In this document: piece after piece, positions 26,225 to 35,653 of the stretch
How positions within the stretch are numbered: position 1 is the stretch's first letter
Layout: each line of letters begins with the position of its first letter
Assembly (NCBI GenBank): GCA_963691775.1
Contig: OY829369.1
Coordinates: 1,488,001 to 1,552,000 of the forward strand
Direction: 5' to 3'
Length of the DNA stretch: 64,000 nt
DNA from: JAZBPO01 sp963691775
GTDB lineage: Bacteria; Pseudomonadota; Gammaproteobacteria; Pseudomonadales; Azotimanducaceae
The notes under the pieces: generated by a model
The model's input: the letters and a program-made list of their open reading frames with translations, nothing else
Databases searched by the model: none
Told to the model about the DNA's origin: nothing
Program-made: the position numbers and the translations under genes

Positions 26225-28357
26225 ATGCGTTCCTACATTGCCCCGCTCGTCGCGGGCCTCGCTCTCCTCCTTGTGCTTGTCGACGTCATCGCCGGCGCAC
26301 AGCAGCGCAGCGCGTTCAACGCCGACGCTTTTGTCGCCGGCGGCGCTGCCTACGACGTCGAGATCGTCCGTGATGGCTTCGGCGTTCCCCATATCTATGG
26401 AGAACGCGATGCCGACGTCGCCTTCGGCCTCGCCTGGGCCCAGGCGGAGGACGACATCGCGACCATCGAGGAGATCATCCCTCTCTATCGGGGAGAGTCA
26501 GCCCGCTTCAAAGGCTTCGAGGCCGCTCCGGTGGACTATCTGATCCAGTGGCTGGGCGCACGCGAGGCGGTCGAGGCCAGCTACGAGGCGGCGCTTTCCG
26601 CCGACGTTCGCGCCGTCATCGAGGCCTACGCAGCCGGGCTCAATTACTACGCAGGCACCCATCCGGAGCAGGTCGATCAACGGCTCTACCCGATCACGGC
26701 AATCGACCTTGTGACGGCTTTTTCCGTCCAGCACGTCTTCTTCCACGGCTTCCAGCGCGACGTCCAGAAGGTCTTCGAAGGCGCCGGCCCGATTTCCGAA
26801 GCGCCTCAGCAGGCGGCGCTCGCGCTCCTGGGCGGCGATGTCCCGATCGGTTCGAACGCCATCGCCGTCGGCCCGAGCCGCAGCGCCGACGGCGCCACGC
26901 ACCTGCTCGGAAACTCCCACCAGCCCCTCACCGGACCCCTCGCCTGGTACGAGGTTCAGGTACAGAGCAACGAGGGCTGGCGCATGCACGGCGGCCTGTT
27001 TCCGGGCTCACCGATACTTACGATCGGCGCACGGCCGGAACTCGCCTGGGGCGTGACGGTGAACCAGCCGGATCTCGTCGATGTCTACGCGATCGAGCGC
27101 GCCGGCGACGACGGCTATCGCCTCGATGGAGAAGTCGTTCCCTTCGAGGCGCGCATGGCGAAGCTGCGCGTTCGCCTGCTCGGCAATCTCTACTGGACCG
27201 TGAATCAGGAGATTCTTGAGACCCGCCATGGCCCTGTTCTCGAGACTGACCACGGTCTCTACGCTTTCCGCTTCCCGGGCCATCGCGAGATTCGCCAGCC
27301 TGAGCAGTGGTATCGCATGAATCGGGCAACGAACTTCGAGGAATGGCGTTCGGCCATGGGCCTCGGCGCCATCGCCAGCTTCAACTTCGTCTACGGCGAC
27401 GCAGACGGCCACATCGGCCTGTTCCACAACTCTCGTTCGCCCGTGCGCGCGCCCGGCTGGGACTGGAAGAAACGCCTGCCCGGGGATCGCTCGGACCTGA
27501 TCTGGGACGAAGTGCAGGCCTTCGAGGACAACCCACAAGTCATCGATCCAGAAGCCGGTTACGTGCACAGCGCAAATCAGACCCCGTTCCGCGTAACCGA
27601 TCCGGCCGAAGATCCCGATCGCAACGCGTTCGCGCCGGAGTACGGTTTCCCGACGCGCATGACCAATCGCGCAGTTCGCGGCCTTGAACTCCTCGCCGCG
27701 GATGAAGAAATCACCCGCGAGGAATTCGAAGCGATCAAGTTCGACGTGTCCTACGCGGAGGGGTCGCGCGCCGTTGCGTACGTGGACGCTGTGCAGGAAG
27801 AAACCTTCGAAGCGCCGCGCTACGCCGACGCGCAGGCCGTACTCGAGACCTGGGATCGGTCGACAACGCTGGACAATCGACAGGCTGCCCTCGCGGTCTG
27901 CGTCCTGTCGGAAGAATGGAAGGCCGAGCAGGGGCGGCGGCCGGCGCCAGAAGTGCGAGGCGTGTTCACGACCTGCGTTGACGACCTCATCGCGGCACAC
28001 GGAGACGTGGAAGTCCCCTGGAGCGAGGTCAACCGCCTGCGCCGCGGCGAAGTGAATCTACCGCTCGCAGGTGGCCCGGATACGCTGCGCGCGATCTACG
28101 GTATCGACCCGGATGAGGACGGCACGCTCACCGCCGTAGGCGGCGACGGCCTCGTGGTGTTCGCCGAGTGGGACGCGCAAGGCCGGCAGTTGCTGCGCAC
28201 CATCCATCAGTACGGCAGCGCCAGCACCCGGCCCACGTCACGGCATTACGCGGACCAGACGCAGATGTTCGCGAACCACGAACTGCGGACAATCGAGTGG
28301 GATCGCAACGCGGTGCGCGCGGCGGCCGAGTCGATTACCCGACTGCCGCTGGAGTGA
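26225..28357 (+). CDS. Penicillin acylase family Ntn-hydrolase
   Basis: 710 residues with an N-terminal signal or anchor (PLVAGLALLLVLVDVIAGA). The alpha chain carries DGFGVPHIYGERDADVAFGL, the family opening. The autocatalytic cleavage site and nucleophile is S210 in GDVPIGSNAIAVGPSRS, followed by the usual HLLGNSHQPLTGPLAWYEVQ. The family cleaves acyl amides: penicillins, acyl-homoserine lactones, aculeacin and similar lipopeptides. The larger HSL/aculeacin-acylase branch is the better match, but activity on quorum signals is an inference. GGAG precedes the ATG. Its TGA abuts the convergent DUF2058 stop with no spacer. Confidence 0.9.
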   Translation: MRSYIAPLVAGLALLLVLVDVIAGAQQRSAFNADAFVAGGAAYDVEIVRDGFGVPHIYGERDADVAFGLAWAQAEDDIATIEEIIPLYRGESARFKGFEAAPVDYLIQWLGAREAVEASYEAALSADVRAVIEAYAAGLNYYAGTHPEQVDQRLYPITAIDLVTAFSVQHVFFHGFQRDVQKVFEGAGPISEAPQQAALALLGGDVPIGSNAIAVGPSRSADGATHLLGNSHQPLTGPLAWYEVQVQSNEGWRMHGGLFPGSPILTIGARPELAWGVTVNQPDLVDVYAIERAGDDGYRLDGEVVPFEARMAKLRVRLLGNLYWTVNQEILETRHGPVLETDHGLYAFRFPGHREIRQPEQWYRMNRATNFEEWRSAMGLGAIASFNFVYGDADGHIGLFHNSRSPVRAPGWDWKKRLPGDRSDLIWDEVQAFEDNPQVIDPEAGYVHSANQTPFRVTDPAEDPDRNAFAPEYGFPTRMTNRAVRGLELLAADEEITREEFEAIKFDVSYAEGSRAVAYVDAVQEETFEAPRYADAQAVLETWDRSTTLDNRQAALAVCVLSEEWKAEQGRRPAPEVRGVFTTCVDDLIAAHGDVEVPWSEVNRLRRGEVNLPLAGGPDTLRAIYGIDPDEDGTLTAVGGDGLVVFAEWDAQGRQLLRTIHQYGSASTRPTSRHYADQTQMFANHELRTIEWDRNAVRAAAESITRLPLE

Positions 28358-28927
28358 TCACCAATCCAGATCGTCGGGAATAGGGTGGTCGGCGTAGGCC
28401 GCCTCCTCTTCCTCGACGCTGCGGTCCCGGCGCGGCAAGACGATCTTCGCATCGAGCAGGCGCAGCTTTTCGGCGATTTCGGCGTCCACCACTTCGAAGG
28501 AGTTGCCGGAGCGAATGATGTCCATGCGCCCGGCGGATAGACCGTCACGAAGCTTCTCCGTGACGTAGATGTGCTTCACTTTCTTGCCGTCGACAAAGTT
28601 GTAGGCGATCTCACCGTCCTTCCGAAGATGGCGCCTGCGATCGATGATCTCGGCGATCTGCAGCTTGCGAGCGCGCTTCTCCTCGCGCAGGCGCTGCGCC
28701 CGAGCTGCGTCCCGGTCGCGATCGGCACGATCGCGTAGCGTGCGCTCCGCCGCCTGCCGCGACTCGGTCGGGGCCGCGGCCTGCGCGCGGCGCTCCGCTT
28801 TGGGCTTGCGCTTCGCCTTCTTCGATTTCGCGCGCTTCTGCTGCTTCTCGCCTCGTTCGACGGCCTTCACCTTTTCCTCGTCGACGAGGCCGACCTTCAA
28901 TAGCTGGTCGCGCAGGGAGTTGCTCAC
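28358..28927 (-). CDS. DUF2058 family protein (YaiL-like)
   Basis: 189 residues starting at a GTG (28927): SNSLRDQLLKVGLVDEEKVK, then a very basic Lys/Arg/Ala coiled region (residues ~20-100), then KDGEIAYNFVDGKKVKHIYV and a C-terminal domain ending PIPDDLDW. This is the full DUF2058 layout; the family is common in gammaproteobacteria and resembles nucleolin-like or RNA-associated proteins, with no defined role. The GTG was chosen because it begins the conserved SNSLRDQLLK helix. Confidence 0.87.
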   Translation of the reverse strand: MSNSLRDQLLKVGLVDEEKVKAVERGEKQQKRAKSKKAKRKPKAERRAQAAAPTESRQAAERTLRDRADRDRDAARAQRLREEKRARKLQIAEIIDRRRHLRKDGEIAYNFVDGKKVKHIYVTEKLRDGLSAGRMDIIRSGNSFEVVDAEIAEKLRLLDAKIVLPRRDRSVEEEEAAYADHPIPDDLDW

Positions 28928-29269
28928 GATTGCGTCCGTCCTGGGGAATCTGCCCGGCATTCTAGTGCTGCGCCGGTGCCGCATCGAGGGCCTTCGTGCA
29001 GATCCGATGGCGCCCCGTGAAGAGGACGGCGAAACGCCCCCGCATCACCTGACCGATCGAGTGCTTGAAGGGGCTTCACGCACCATACGGACACGTTGAT
29101 GCCCCCTCCCCCGCGCCGCGCGAGCGCCCGTGGGATGTCGGGCCTGCCGGTCACCGACGCAGGAGAGACGGAGCGCTTGATGCGCCCCGCGCCTTTCACG
29201 GCACTTTTCACGGGGCCCAGGCCTAGGCCGACGCCGACGCCGACGCCGACGGAGGCGAGACCGCAGGCC
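28928..29269. other. 342-bp stretch without a clear gene
   Basis: It separates the GNAT gene's 3' end from the start of the DUF2058 gene on the minus strand. Reading frames here are low-complexity (Pro/Arg or Gly/Val rich) and match nothing known. It contains the hexanucleotide tract at 29227-29250 and should hold the DUF2058 promoter. Confidence 0.5.
29227..29250. repeat. (GCCGAC)4 hexanucleotide repeat
   Basis: Four perfect tandem copies of gccgac, 20 bp beyond the GNAT stop codon, preceded by the palindromic ggcctaggcc. A microsatellite of this kind could vary in number by slippage; no gene depends on it in frame. Confidence 0.8.
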
Positions 29270-29902
29270 TCAGAGCTTGATTTCCATGCGCAGATGCACG
29301 CCGATACCGTCTGCCTCGAGCGCATTCACCCGCGTTTCCACGATCGTTCGCATGCCGACACGCTCGTAGAGCCGCTGTGCCGGATTGCCGTCATAGAGAT
29401 CGAGCTGAACCCGGCCGCGTCCCGCAGCGCGCGCCCGCTCGAAACAGTCCTCGAGCAGGCGTTCACCGATCCCTCGGCCCCGGGCCTCAGGCGTCGCCGC
29501 CAGGTTCTGCAGGTAATAGGCGTCGGCTGGCACCGGCGGAATGACGAAACCGCCATATTCGAACCAGCGCACCAGTTCGCCGAACTCAGCTTCGGGCAGA
29601 AACGCTTGCGCGACGCGCACGAAAGGCAGGGTGTGTGCGTCCTGGGTCGCGCGATCAAAACCGAGTTCGAGCGCAACGGCCTCACCTTCGAAATCGGCAA
29701 CCACCGCGTGCACATGCGAAAACAGGCTCTCGCCCTGCGCCCAATGGTGACCGAGATGGCGCACCGCGCGAGCCTCGTCATGGGCATGCATGTAGCCAAA
29801 AATATGGGGGTCGGTCGCATAGAGCAGCTCGCCCGCCAGCGCTGGGCCAAAATCCTCGACCTGCGCCGGCCGCAGCCTGACGCCTTCTGCCGTCGCCTTC
29901 AC
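29270..29902 (-). CDS. GNAT-family N-acetyltransferase
   Basis: 210 residues. GNAT motif A is clear as YYLQNLAATPEARGRGIGER (acetyl-CoA pyrophosphate loop RGRGIG), followed by motif B with VQLDLYDGNPAQRLYERVGM. The N-terminal half contains HIFGYMHAHDE. The substrate is not predictable. The GTG at 29902 is preferred because AGGAG lies just upstream; an ATG nine codons earlier overlaps that SD. Single gene, divergent from the enoyl-CoA hydratase homologue. Confidence 0.85.
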   Translation of the reverse strand: MKATAEGVRLRPAQVEDFGPALAGELLYATDPHIFGYMHAHDEARAVRHLGHHWAQGESLFSHVHAVVADFEGEAVALELGFDRATQDAHTLPFVRVAQAFLPEAEFGELVRWFEYGGFVIPPVPADAYYLQNLAATPEARGRGIGERLLEDCFERARAAGRGRVQLDLYDGNPAQRLYERVGMRTIVETRVNALEADGIGVHLRMEIKL

Positions 29903-30028
29903 GCCTGCTCTCCTCGCCACGCCCGGCACTTGCCGCTACGCAGTGTAATGGCTTCGGCGTCGGCGACGCTTGGCCTCTGCGCCGGGGCAGGCCACTATCC
30001 GGATACGGGCCGCATGGGGGAGACCAAG

Positions 30029-30787
30029 ATGATCGAGATCACGAACGACGGGGCCGTGCGCGTACTTGCGCTGAACCGTCCCGAAGTCCTGAACGCATTC
30101 AACGGTGACCTCTTCGACACCCTCGTCGAAAGCCTGCTCGAGGCTGACGCCGATGCGAGCGTGGCGGTCGTTGTGATCACGGGCACCGGGCGGGCCTTCA
30201 CGGCCGGTGCGGATCTTTCGGAAATGGGTCAGCGCGGCGCGCCGCCGAAGCATGGCTTCGCAGGCCTGTGCGAGACGCTGATCGCCTATGGCAAGCCCGT
30301 CATCGTAGCGGCGAACGGCGCCTCCGTCGGCGTCGGCGGCACGATCATGGGACTCGTGGACGTCGTGTATGTCGCCGACAGCGCGAAAGTGCGCTGCCCC
30401 TTCGCGGCCCTAGGCATCAACCCTGAAGCAGGCAGCTCCCTGACCTTTCCAGCGCTGATGGGCGCCCAGAAGGCTGCCTGGTTCCTGTACAGCGCCGAGG
30501 TTCTGGACGCCGGCGCCTGTGTCGAGGCCGGCCTCGCACTCGAGCAATTGCCAGACGAGGGCTTTTTGGACCACGTCCTCGCACGCGCGCGGACGCTTGC
30601 AAGCAAGGCCCCGAACTCGCTCCGCGAGACGAAGGAGCTGCTCTGGGCGCCGCGCCGCGATGCGCTGCGTGCCGCCATGGCTGCCGAGAACGAAGCGCTG
30701 ACGCGCACGATCGGCAGCGCCGAGAACAAGGAAGCCATTGCGGCCTTCCAGGAAAAGCGGGCGCCGGACTTCCGCCGCAGCGCCTGA
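30029..30787 (+). CDS. Enoyl-CoA hydratase/isomerase family protein
   Basis: 252 residues of the crotonase fold. Oxyanion-hole segments are present in TGRAFTAGADLSEMG and in ANGASVGVGGTIMGLVD. The first catalytic Glu (usually in AVNGxAxGGG, here GASVGVGG) and the second at the INPEAGSSL loop look partly kept: E is found in NPEAGS but not the usual E in the first site. It may be a hydratase, isomerase or other crotonase-family member; closest in style to the PaaG/ECI-like groups. The ATG at 30029 has GGGGGAG six nt upstream. Confidence 0.85.
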   Translation: MIEITNDGAVRVLALNRPEVLNAFNGDLFDTLVESLLEADADASVAVVVITGTGRAFTAGADLSEMGQRGAPPKHGFAGLCETLIAYGKPVIVAANGASVGVGGTIMGLVDVVYVADSAKVRCPFAALGINPEAGSSLTFPALMGAQKAAWFLYSAEVLDAGACVEAGLALEQLPDEGFLDHVLARARTLASKAPNSLRETKELLWAPRRDALRAAMAAENEALTRTIGSAENKEAIAAFQEKRAPDFRRSA

Positions 30788-30875
30788 ACCGTCATCGCGA
30801 CCGGCGATATCCAGCCGAGGACCGCAAGGAGCCGACCGTGCCGACGAGCCTTCAGACAAGCAGAGGACACCAACC

Positions 30876-31379
30876 ATGATGCGATTGTTGTTGCTCCGCG
30901 GCGCCCTGGCGTTCGCAGTTGCGTTTGCGTTCGCGCTTGCGCTTGCCGGGTCGCCGGCCAACGCAGCTGATGAAGGAACCGTCGTCGAGCGCGTTTCCGC
31001 GGCTGAACTGCAGCGTATCTTCGGCAATCTGGGCTACACGGGGTCCGAAATCGACGACGACGGCGACCTCATCGTCCGTATGCAGGGATACCCGGTGCTG
31101 GTGCTCGTCGGAAGCTATGACGGCGCCTACATCTCGCTCACCACCGCCTTTGCCGAAACCACGGCAACGCTGGCGACGGTGAACGCCTGGAACCGAGACA
31201 AGCGCTTCTCGCGAGCGTATCTCGACAGCGAAATGGATCCGGTGGTGGAAGCGGAGCTGGACCTGGCCGCAGGCGTCACGATCGGGCGTATACGGGACTT
31301 CATCCAGACCTTCGGCCAGCTGTCGCTGCCCGATTTCGTCGCTGCAGTTGCCGTACCCGCAGGGCGCAAGAGCACCTAG
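30876..31379 (+). CDS. Secreted YbjN-domain protein
   Basis: 167 residues. A signal peptide with an unusually regular Ala-Phe/Ala-Leu core (FAVAFAFALALAGSPANA) built from near-repeated gcg-ttc/ctt codons, then a YbjN-like domain: SAAELQRIFGNLGYTGSEID, LIVRMQGYPVLVLVGSYDG and VNAWNRDKRFSRAYLDSE, the last motif being typical of the family. YbjN proteins resemble type III secretion chaperones in fold and affect motility and stress responses in enterics; secreted members are uncharacterised. Confidence 0.85.
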   Translation: MMRLLLLRGALAFAVAFAFALALAGSPANAADEGTVVERVSAAELQRIFGNLGYTGSEIDDDGDLIVRMQGYPVLVLVGSYDGAYISLTTAFAETTATLATVNAWNRDKRFSRAYLDSEMDPVVEAELDLAAGVTIGRIRDFIQTFGQLSLPDFVAAVAVPAGRKST

Positions 31380-31508
31380 GCCGACGCCACTGCATGCCCG
31401 GGCGGCGCCCCGGGGGGGCGCAGCAATCGCCTGGCCCGGCGACAGCCGTGGCCCCGGGAACCCGCCAGCCGCGGCGCGCGAGTCTGCCGACGCCGCGCGC
31501 ACGAACAG

Positions 31509-32285
31509 TCAGTGGGCGTAGCTTGGATCGATCGCGTCGAGCTTGCGCTGCCAGGCCGGCCAGGTGAGGCCGTCTGCCATGCCGTTGAAGAGTGCCTGCG
31601 ACTGCTCGGCAGCCTTTTCGGCGGAACCCTGCGGCGGCATGTTCACGGTGCCCCCGCCGCCGAGAGCGCGAACCTGCATGGTGCAGGCGCGCTCGAGGTA
31701 GTACATCGCCATAAATGCCGAAGCGCAGCTCGGGCCGACGGTCAGCGTGCCGTGGTTGCGCAGGAGCATGAACTGCTGGGCGCCGAGATCGGCCACGATG
31801 CGCTCGCGCTCATCGAGATCCAGCGCCACCCCTTCGTAGTCGTGATACGCGATCACCCCGCACTGCATCGCGTGCTGGCTGATCGGCATGAGGCCCTCTT
31901 CCATCGCCGAAACCGCAACGCCGTCATCGGTGTGCAGATGCATCACGCACATGGCGTCCTCCCGAGCCATGTGTACGGCAGAGTGGATCGTGAAGCCGGC
32001 GGGATTGACGTCATAGAGGCTCTCCATGACCTTGTTGCCATCGACGTCGACCTTGACGAGCGACGAGGCGGTCACTTCCTCGAAGAGCATGCCGAACGGA
32101 TTGATCAGGAAGTGGTGCTCCGGCCCGGGTACGCGCGCAGACAGATGCGTGAACAGGAAGTCGTCCCAGCCGTGCATGGCCACGAGGCGGTAGAGAGCGG
32201 CCAGATCAACCCGCTGCTGCCATTCCTCCTCACTGACCTGGTCGCGGACCGACGGAATCTCCGGAAGTGCGGCGCTTGCGCTCAT
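31509..32285 (-). CDS. Class II aldolase/adducin family protein
   Basis: 258 residues. The fold markers are DLAALYRLVAMHGWDDFLF, the phosphate-binding-type FLINPFGMLFEEVTASSLVK, the metal ligands in MCVMHLHTDDGVAVS (HxH) and the third His in LLRNHGTLTVG. Family members are fuculose- or ribulose-phosphate aldolases and epimerases; the Lys/Glu pattern here fits the adducin-like subgroup of unknown substrate. Its start is 81 bp upstream of where the D-aminoacylase homologue ends on the same strand, so the two could be co-transcribed. Confidence 0.87.
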   Translation of the reverse strand: MSASAALPEIPSVRDQVSEEEWQQRVDLAALYRLVAMHGWDDFLFTHLSARVPGPEHHFLINPFGMLFEEVTASSLVKVDVDGNKVMESLYDVNPAGFTIHSAVHMAREDAMCVMHLHTDDGVAVSAMEEGLMPISQHAMQCGVIAYHDYEGVALDLDERERIVADLGAQQFMLLRNHGTLTVGPSCASAFMAMYYLERACTMQVRALGGGGTVNMPPQGSAEKAAEQSQALFNGMADGLTWPAWQRKLDAIDPSYAH

Positions 32286-32366
32286 GTCATGTTCCCTCCA
32301 ACAAGTTAAGGCCGCCCCCGCGGCCCCGGTGACGGGCCAAGCATACGCCGCCCCGCGCTGACCTGT

Positions 32367-34127
32367 TCAACTGGACCGCAGCAAACGCCCGGGGCGAGCG
32401 CCCGTGTCCTGGTCGCGATCACGGGTGCGCACGCCTCTTACCCAGGTGCCAACGTAGCCGGACGCAGGCTGCAGCAGGCGCGCACCCCCCGCAGGCAGAT
32501 CGTCGCGCAGCTCGAGTTCGCCCAACGCCAGACCGTCCAGATCAATGACGTTCACGTCTGCTCGCAGACCGACTTCGAGCGCGCCGCGATCCGAGAAGCC
32601 GAAGAGGTCGGCGTTGCGCTTCGTCTGGCGCGCAACGACGCGCTCCAGCGGCAGACGCGGACCGCGCCTGCGGCCCTTCACCCAGTGCGTCAGATTGTAG
32701 GTCGGCGCGACCGCGTCGAAGATGACAGAGACATGCGCACCCGCGTCCGACAGGCCGGAGATGGTCGCGTCGTCCATGTGCATCTCGTAGACCGCTTCGA
32801 GATCCGTATCTGCATAATTCGTGAAGTACATCACCACGAACTCGGTGCCGTCGCCGGCCGTGAGGAAATCGTAGAGATAGGACCAGGGATCGACGCCCGC
32901 CGCCGCGGCGCGGGCCGCGAAGGACTGCTCGGCAGTGGGTTCGTAATCAAGCGAATCGGCGAGGGCAAAGGTCTGCGCGAAATTCAGATCGATCATGGAG
33001 ACGCCGTTCTCCATCGTGCCGGGCAGATCATGCGGCACGCTCTCCTCAGCCAGAATCGCGGCCTTCACTTCAGGCTTGCGCAGCTCGACCAGGCGCTCGG
33101 CGAGCGGCAGCTCGCGAATTCTGAGGTAGGTCGGACGGCGCATGAAGGAGTGATAGGTGGACAGGCTGATCACGATGCCCGTAGGCCGCGCCCCGACCTG
33201 CGGATACAGCGCTGCGCCCTCGGCGTTGTGCGCGCGCACGCGGTCGATGACCTCGCGCCAACGTTCGGCCCACTCCGCGACCTGGAACAGCGTGAAGGTG
33301 AGCGGCCGCCCGCTCACCTTCGAGATCTTCGCCATGAGATCGACCTCGGACATCAGATCGTGCGGCTCCGGCATGCCTCGCGCCTCACCGCTGCCCAGCG
33401 TGCTCGCCGGAATCATCTGGAACACGCCACGCTCGGAGGTCCGCATGGCCGACGCAATCGCGAGCACTTCATCGTCCTGGGCAAAGGTGCCCGGCACCGG
33501 CTCACCGCGCACAGACACGTGCCCCAGAATGCGCGACGTCGAGAAGCCGACCGCGCCGGCATCGAGGGCCTCGGTGACGATGCGCGCCATCTCCTGCAGA
33601 TCCGCTTCGGTTGCAGGCTCGTTGGAGCGGCCGCGGTCGCCCATGACGTAGTTGCGCACGGCGCCGTGCGCGATGAGCGAGCTGACGTCGAGCGCGTATG
33701 CCCGGCTCGCCAGGAAATCGAGATACTCGGGATAGCTCTGCCACGCGCCCCAGGGCATGCCTTCGTGAAGCGCCGCGCCGGGGATGTCCTCGACGCCCTC
33801 CATGAGTTCGATCAGATCCTGCTCACCCCCGGGCGCAACGGGTGCAAAGCCGACGCCGCAGTTGCCCATGACGATCGTGGTGACGCCATGGCTCGCCGAG
33901 GGGTCCATGTCCGAATCCCAGGTCACCTGGCCGTCATAGTGCGTGTGCACGTCGACCCAGCCGGGCGTAACGATGCAGCCCTTTGCATCCACGACCTCTC
34001 GCGCATCGCCCGAGAGCGTCTCGCCGATCGCGACGATGACCCCATCCTTCAGGGCAATGTCGCCGGGCACGGCGTCCGCGCCCGAACCATCCACGAGCAG
34101 GCCATTCCTTATAAGCGTGTCGAACAT
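32367..34127 (-). CDS. D-aminoacylase-type amidohydrolase (copy A)
   Basis: 586 residues. Urease-like beta-sandwich at both ends (FDTLIRNGLLVDGSGAD; DVNVIDLDGLALGELELR). Barrel motifs: VDVHTHYDGQVTWD (HxH), IVMGNCGVGFAPVAPG with the family Cys, and SGLSDAGAHVSVIFDAV near the C-terminus. The group is annotated N-acyl-D-amino-acid deacylase, but many members act on other amides, so the substrate is open. The ATG at 34127 has AGGAG upstream. It is a paralogue of the gene at 39.1-40.9 kb, sharing LMEGVEDIPG and NCGVGFAP. Confidence 0.88.
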   Translation of the reverse strand: MFDTLIRNGLLVDGSGADAVPGDIALKDGVIVAIGETLSGDAREVVDAKGCIVTPGWVDVHTHYDGQVTWDSDMDPSASHGVTTIVMGNCGVGFAPVAPGGEQDLIELMEGVEDIPGAALHEGMPWGAWQSYPEYLDFLASRAYALDVSSLIAHGAVRNYVMGDRGRSNEPATEADLQEMARIVTEALDAGAVGFSTSRILGHVSVRGEPVPGTFAQDDEVLAIASAMRTSERGVFQMIPASTLGSGEARGMPEPHDLMSEVDLMAKISKVSGRPLTFTLFQVAEWAERWREVIDRVRAHNAEGAALYPQVGARPTGIVISLSTYHSFMRRPTYLRIRELPLAERLVELRKPEVKAAILAEESVPHDLPGTMENGVSMIDLNFAQTFALADSLDYEPTAEQSFAARAAAAGVDPWSYLYDFLTAGDGTEFVVMYFTNYADTDLEAVYEMHMDDATISGLSDAGAHVSVIFDAVAPTYNLTHWVKGRRRGPRLPLERVVARQTKRNADLFGFSDRGALEVGLRADVNVIDLDGLALGELELRDDLPAGGARLLQPASGYVGTWVRGVRTRDRDQDTGARPGRLLRSS

Positions 34128-34249
34128 TGCCTGGACTCCTCTTGCCGACGACCGGTGATAGCACAGCAAGACGCGGCTCGCCAAAGCGCGGGCAGCCACC
34201 GCGATCGACGCGCTAGACTCTCGCCAGTTCACACAGAAGGATATCCACG

Positions 34250-34819
34250 ATGCTGCTGCTCGTAGCCGGCCTTGTGCTGTTTCTCGGCGTGCATTCGGCG
34301 TCGATTTTCGCGAACGACTGGCGGAACGAACTCGCGGCCCGGAGCGAAGGGCTTTGGAAAAGCGGCTACACCCTGGCATCCATCGCCGGTTTCGCGCTGA
34401 TCTGCTTCGGCTACGGACAGGCACGCCTCGATCCGGTCTGGCTCTGGGTGCCGCCCGCCTTCATGAGCCATCTCATGGCGCTGCTCATGCTGCCGGTTTT
34501 CGTGCTGTTCGCAGCTTCTTATCTGCCCGGCCGGATCAGCGCCGCGGCAAAGCATCCCCAGCTCGTGGCCGTAAAGCTCTGGGCGCTTGCCCACCTGCTC
34601 GTGAACGGAACGCTCGCTGACATCCTGCTGTTCGGTGGCTTCCTCGCCTGGGCCGTCGCCGACCGGATCTCCCTGAAGCGCCGGACGCCGCGCACGGTGC
34701 CCGCCGCACCAGCCTCGAAGGCAAACGATGCGATCGCCATTGGTGCCGGGCTTGCGGTCTACGTGCTGTTCGTCGTCTGGGCGCATAAGGCTCTGATCGG
34801 CGTCGCGCCGTTCGGCTGA
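34250..34819 (+). CDS. NnrU family membrane protein
   Basis: 189 residues with five or six hydrophobic segments. The N-terminus LLLVAGLVLFLGVHSASIFA and the central HLLVNGTLADILLFGGFLAW match the NnrU domain, including the helix His residues (GVHS, AHLLVNG). NnrU proteins are linked to nitric-oxide or nitrite metabolism in denitrifiers and to carotenoid isomerases (Z-ISO relatives) that carry heme. No denitrification gene is nearby, so only the family is claimed. Confidence 0.85.
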   Translation: MLLLVAGLVLFLGVHSASIFANDWRNELAARSEGLWKSGYTLASIAGFALICFGYGQARLDPVWLWVPPAFMSHLMALLMLPVFVLFAASYLPGRISAAAKHPQLVAVKLWALAHLLVNGTLADILLFGGFLAWAVADRISLKRRTPRTVPAAPASKANDAIAIGAGLAVYVLFVVWAHKALIGVAPFG

Positions 34820-35008
34820 CCCGCGCTCGCGCTCGCCGGCCGATGCACAGTGCACACTCCGGGATCGCAGGGTGTGGTCCCGCGCTGAACCTGTCCGCAC
34901 GCATGAGGGCGATGGCGCTGCGTATGCGCCGAAGACTTGTGTGAAGCTGGGCGCTGCCGCGAAGACACTGGAAGAACAGTGCGCAGGAGAATTCGGGGGA
35001 AGTCGCTC

Positions 35009-35653
35009 ATGGGCCTGGTAATGGCGCTCCTGCTGGTGATCGCAGCCGCGCCAGCCCGCGCCGAAGCGGACTGGCGCCTGGAAAGAGAAAGCGACGGCAT
35101 TTCCGTGTGGACCCGCTCAGTTGAGGGCTCGAAGCACCGCGCCATGCGTGCCCGCATGGTCGTGGACACCTCCATCATGGAGCTCGTGGCGCTGATCCGC
35201 GATACGCGGGCGTGTTCGGAGTGGGCCGAGTTCTGCGCTGCATCTCACGTCCACGAGTCGATGAGCGAAGCAGAGGCCTACATCTACACGCGCAACGATC
35301 TGCCCTGGCCGGTCGCCGACCGCGACGCACTGTCCCACGTGCGGTGGACGGCAGACGCATCAAGCGGCGCGGTCCGCATGGATGCCGTAGCCACCACGGG
35401 GCGGTTGGAGCCGCAGCCCGGCGCCGTGCGTCTTACCGAAGCGGTCACGAGCTGGTCCTTCACCCCGACCGAAGCCGGCGTCCTGGTCGAGAGTGAGGCC
35501 CACGTCGACCCCGCCGGCCCGATCCCCGCATGGATCACGAACAGGCTGCTCGTGGATGCGCCGCTGAAGACGATGGGAAAGCTCCGTGACCTCGCCGCTA
35601 CCGGCCGCTACGCCGACATTGTCGTCGGCTTTGTGCCGAAGGCCTCAATGTAG
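35009..35653 (+). CDS. Secreted START-domain protein
   Basis: 214 residues. Signal peptide MGLVMALLLVIAAAPARAEA, then a START/SRPBCC lipid-binding fold: WRLERESDGISVWTRSVEGS, LVALIRDTRACSEWAEFCAA, NDLPWPVADRDALSHV and the C-terminal helix FITN-like ITNRLLVDAPLKTMGKLRDL. Secreted proteins of this kind probably bind a hydrophobic ligand in the periplasm. The ATG at 35009 follows GGGGGAAG. It is separated by 189 bp from nnrU-like gene, with no obvious structure between. Confidence 0.85.
   Translation: MGLVMALLLVIAAAPARAEADWRLERESDGISVWTRSVEGSKHRAMRARMVVDTSIMELVALIRDTRACSEWAEFCAASHVHESMSEAEAYIYTRNDLPWPVADRDALSHVRWTADASSGAVRMDAVATTGRLEPQPGAVRLTEAVTSWSFTPTEAGVLVESEAHVDPAGPIPAWITNRLLVDAPLKTMGKLRDLAATGRYADIVVGFVPKASM

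Noticed and set aside
31380..31508. G/C-rich inverted segments between the YbjN and class II aldolase genes
   Set aside because: Only a six-pair self-complementary stem without a T-run was found, too weak for a terminator call.
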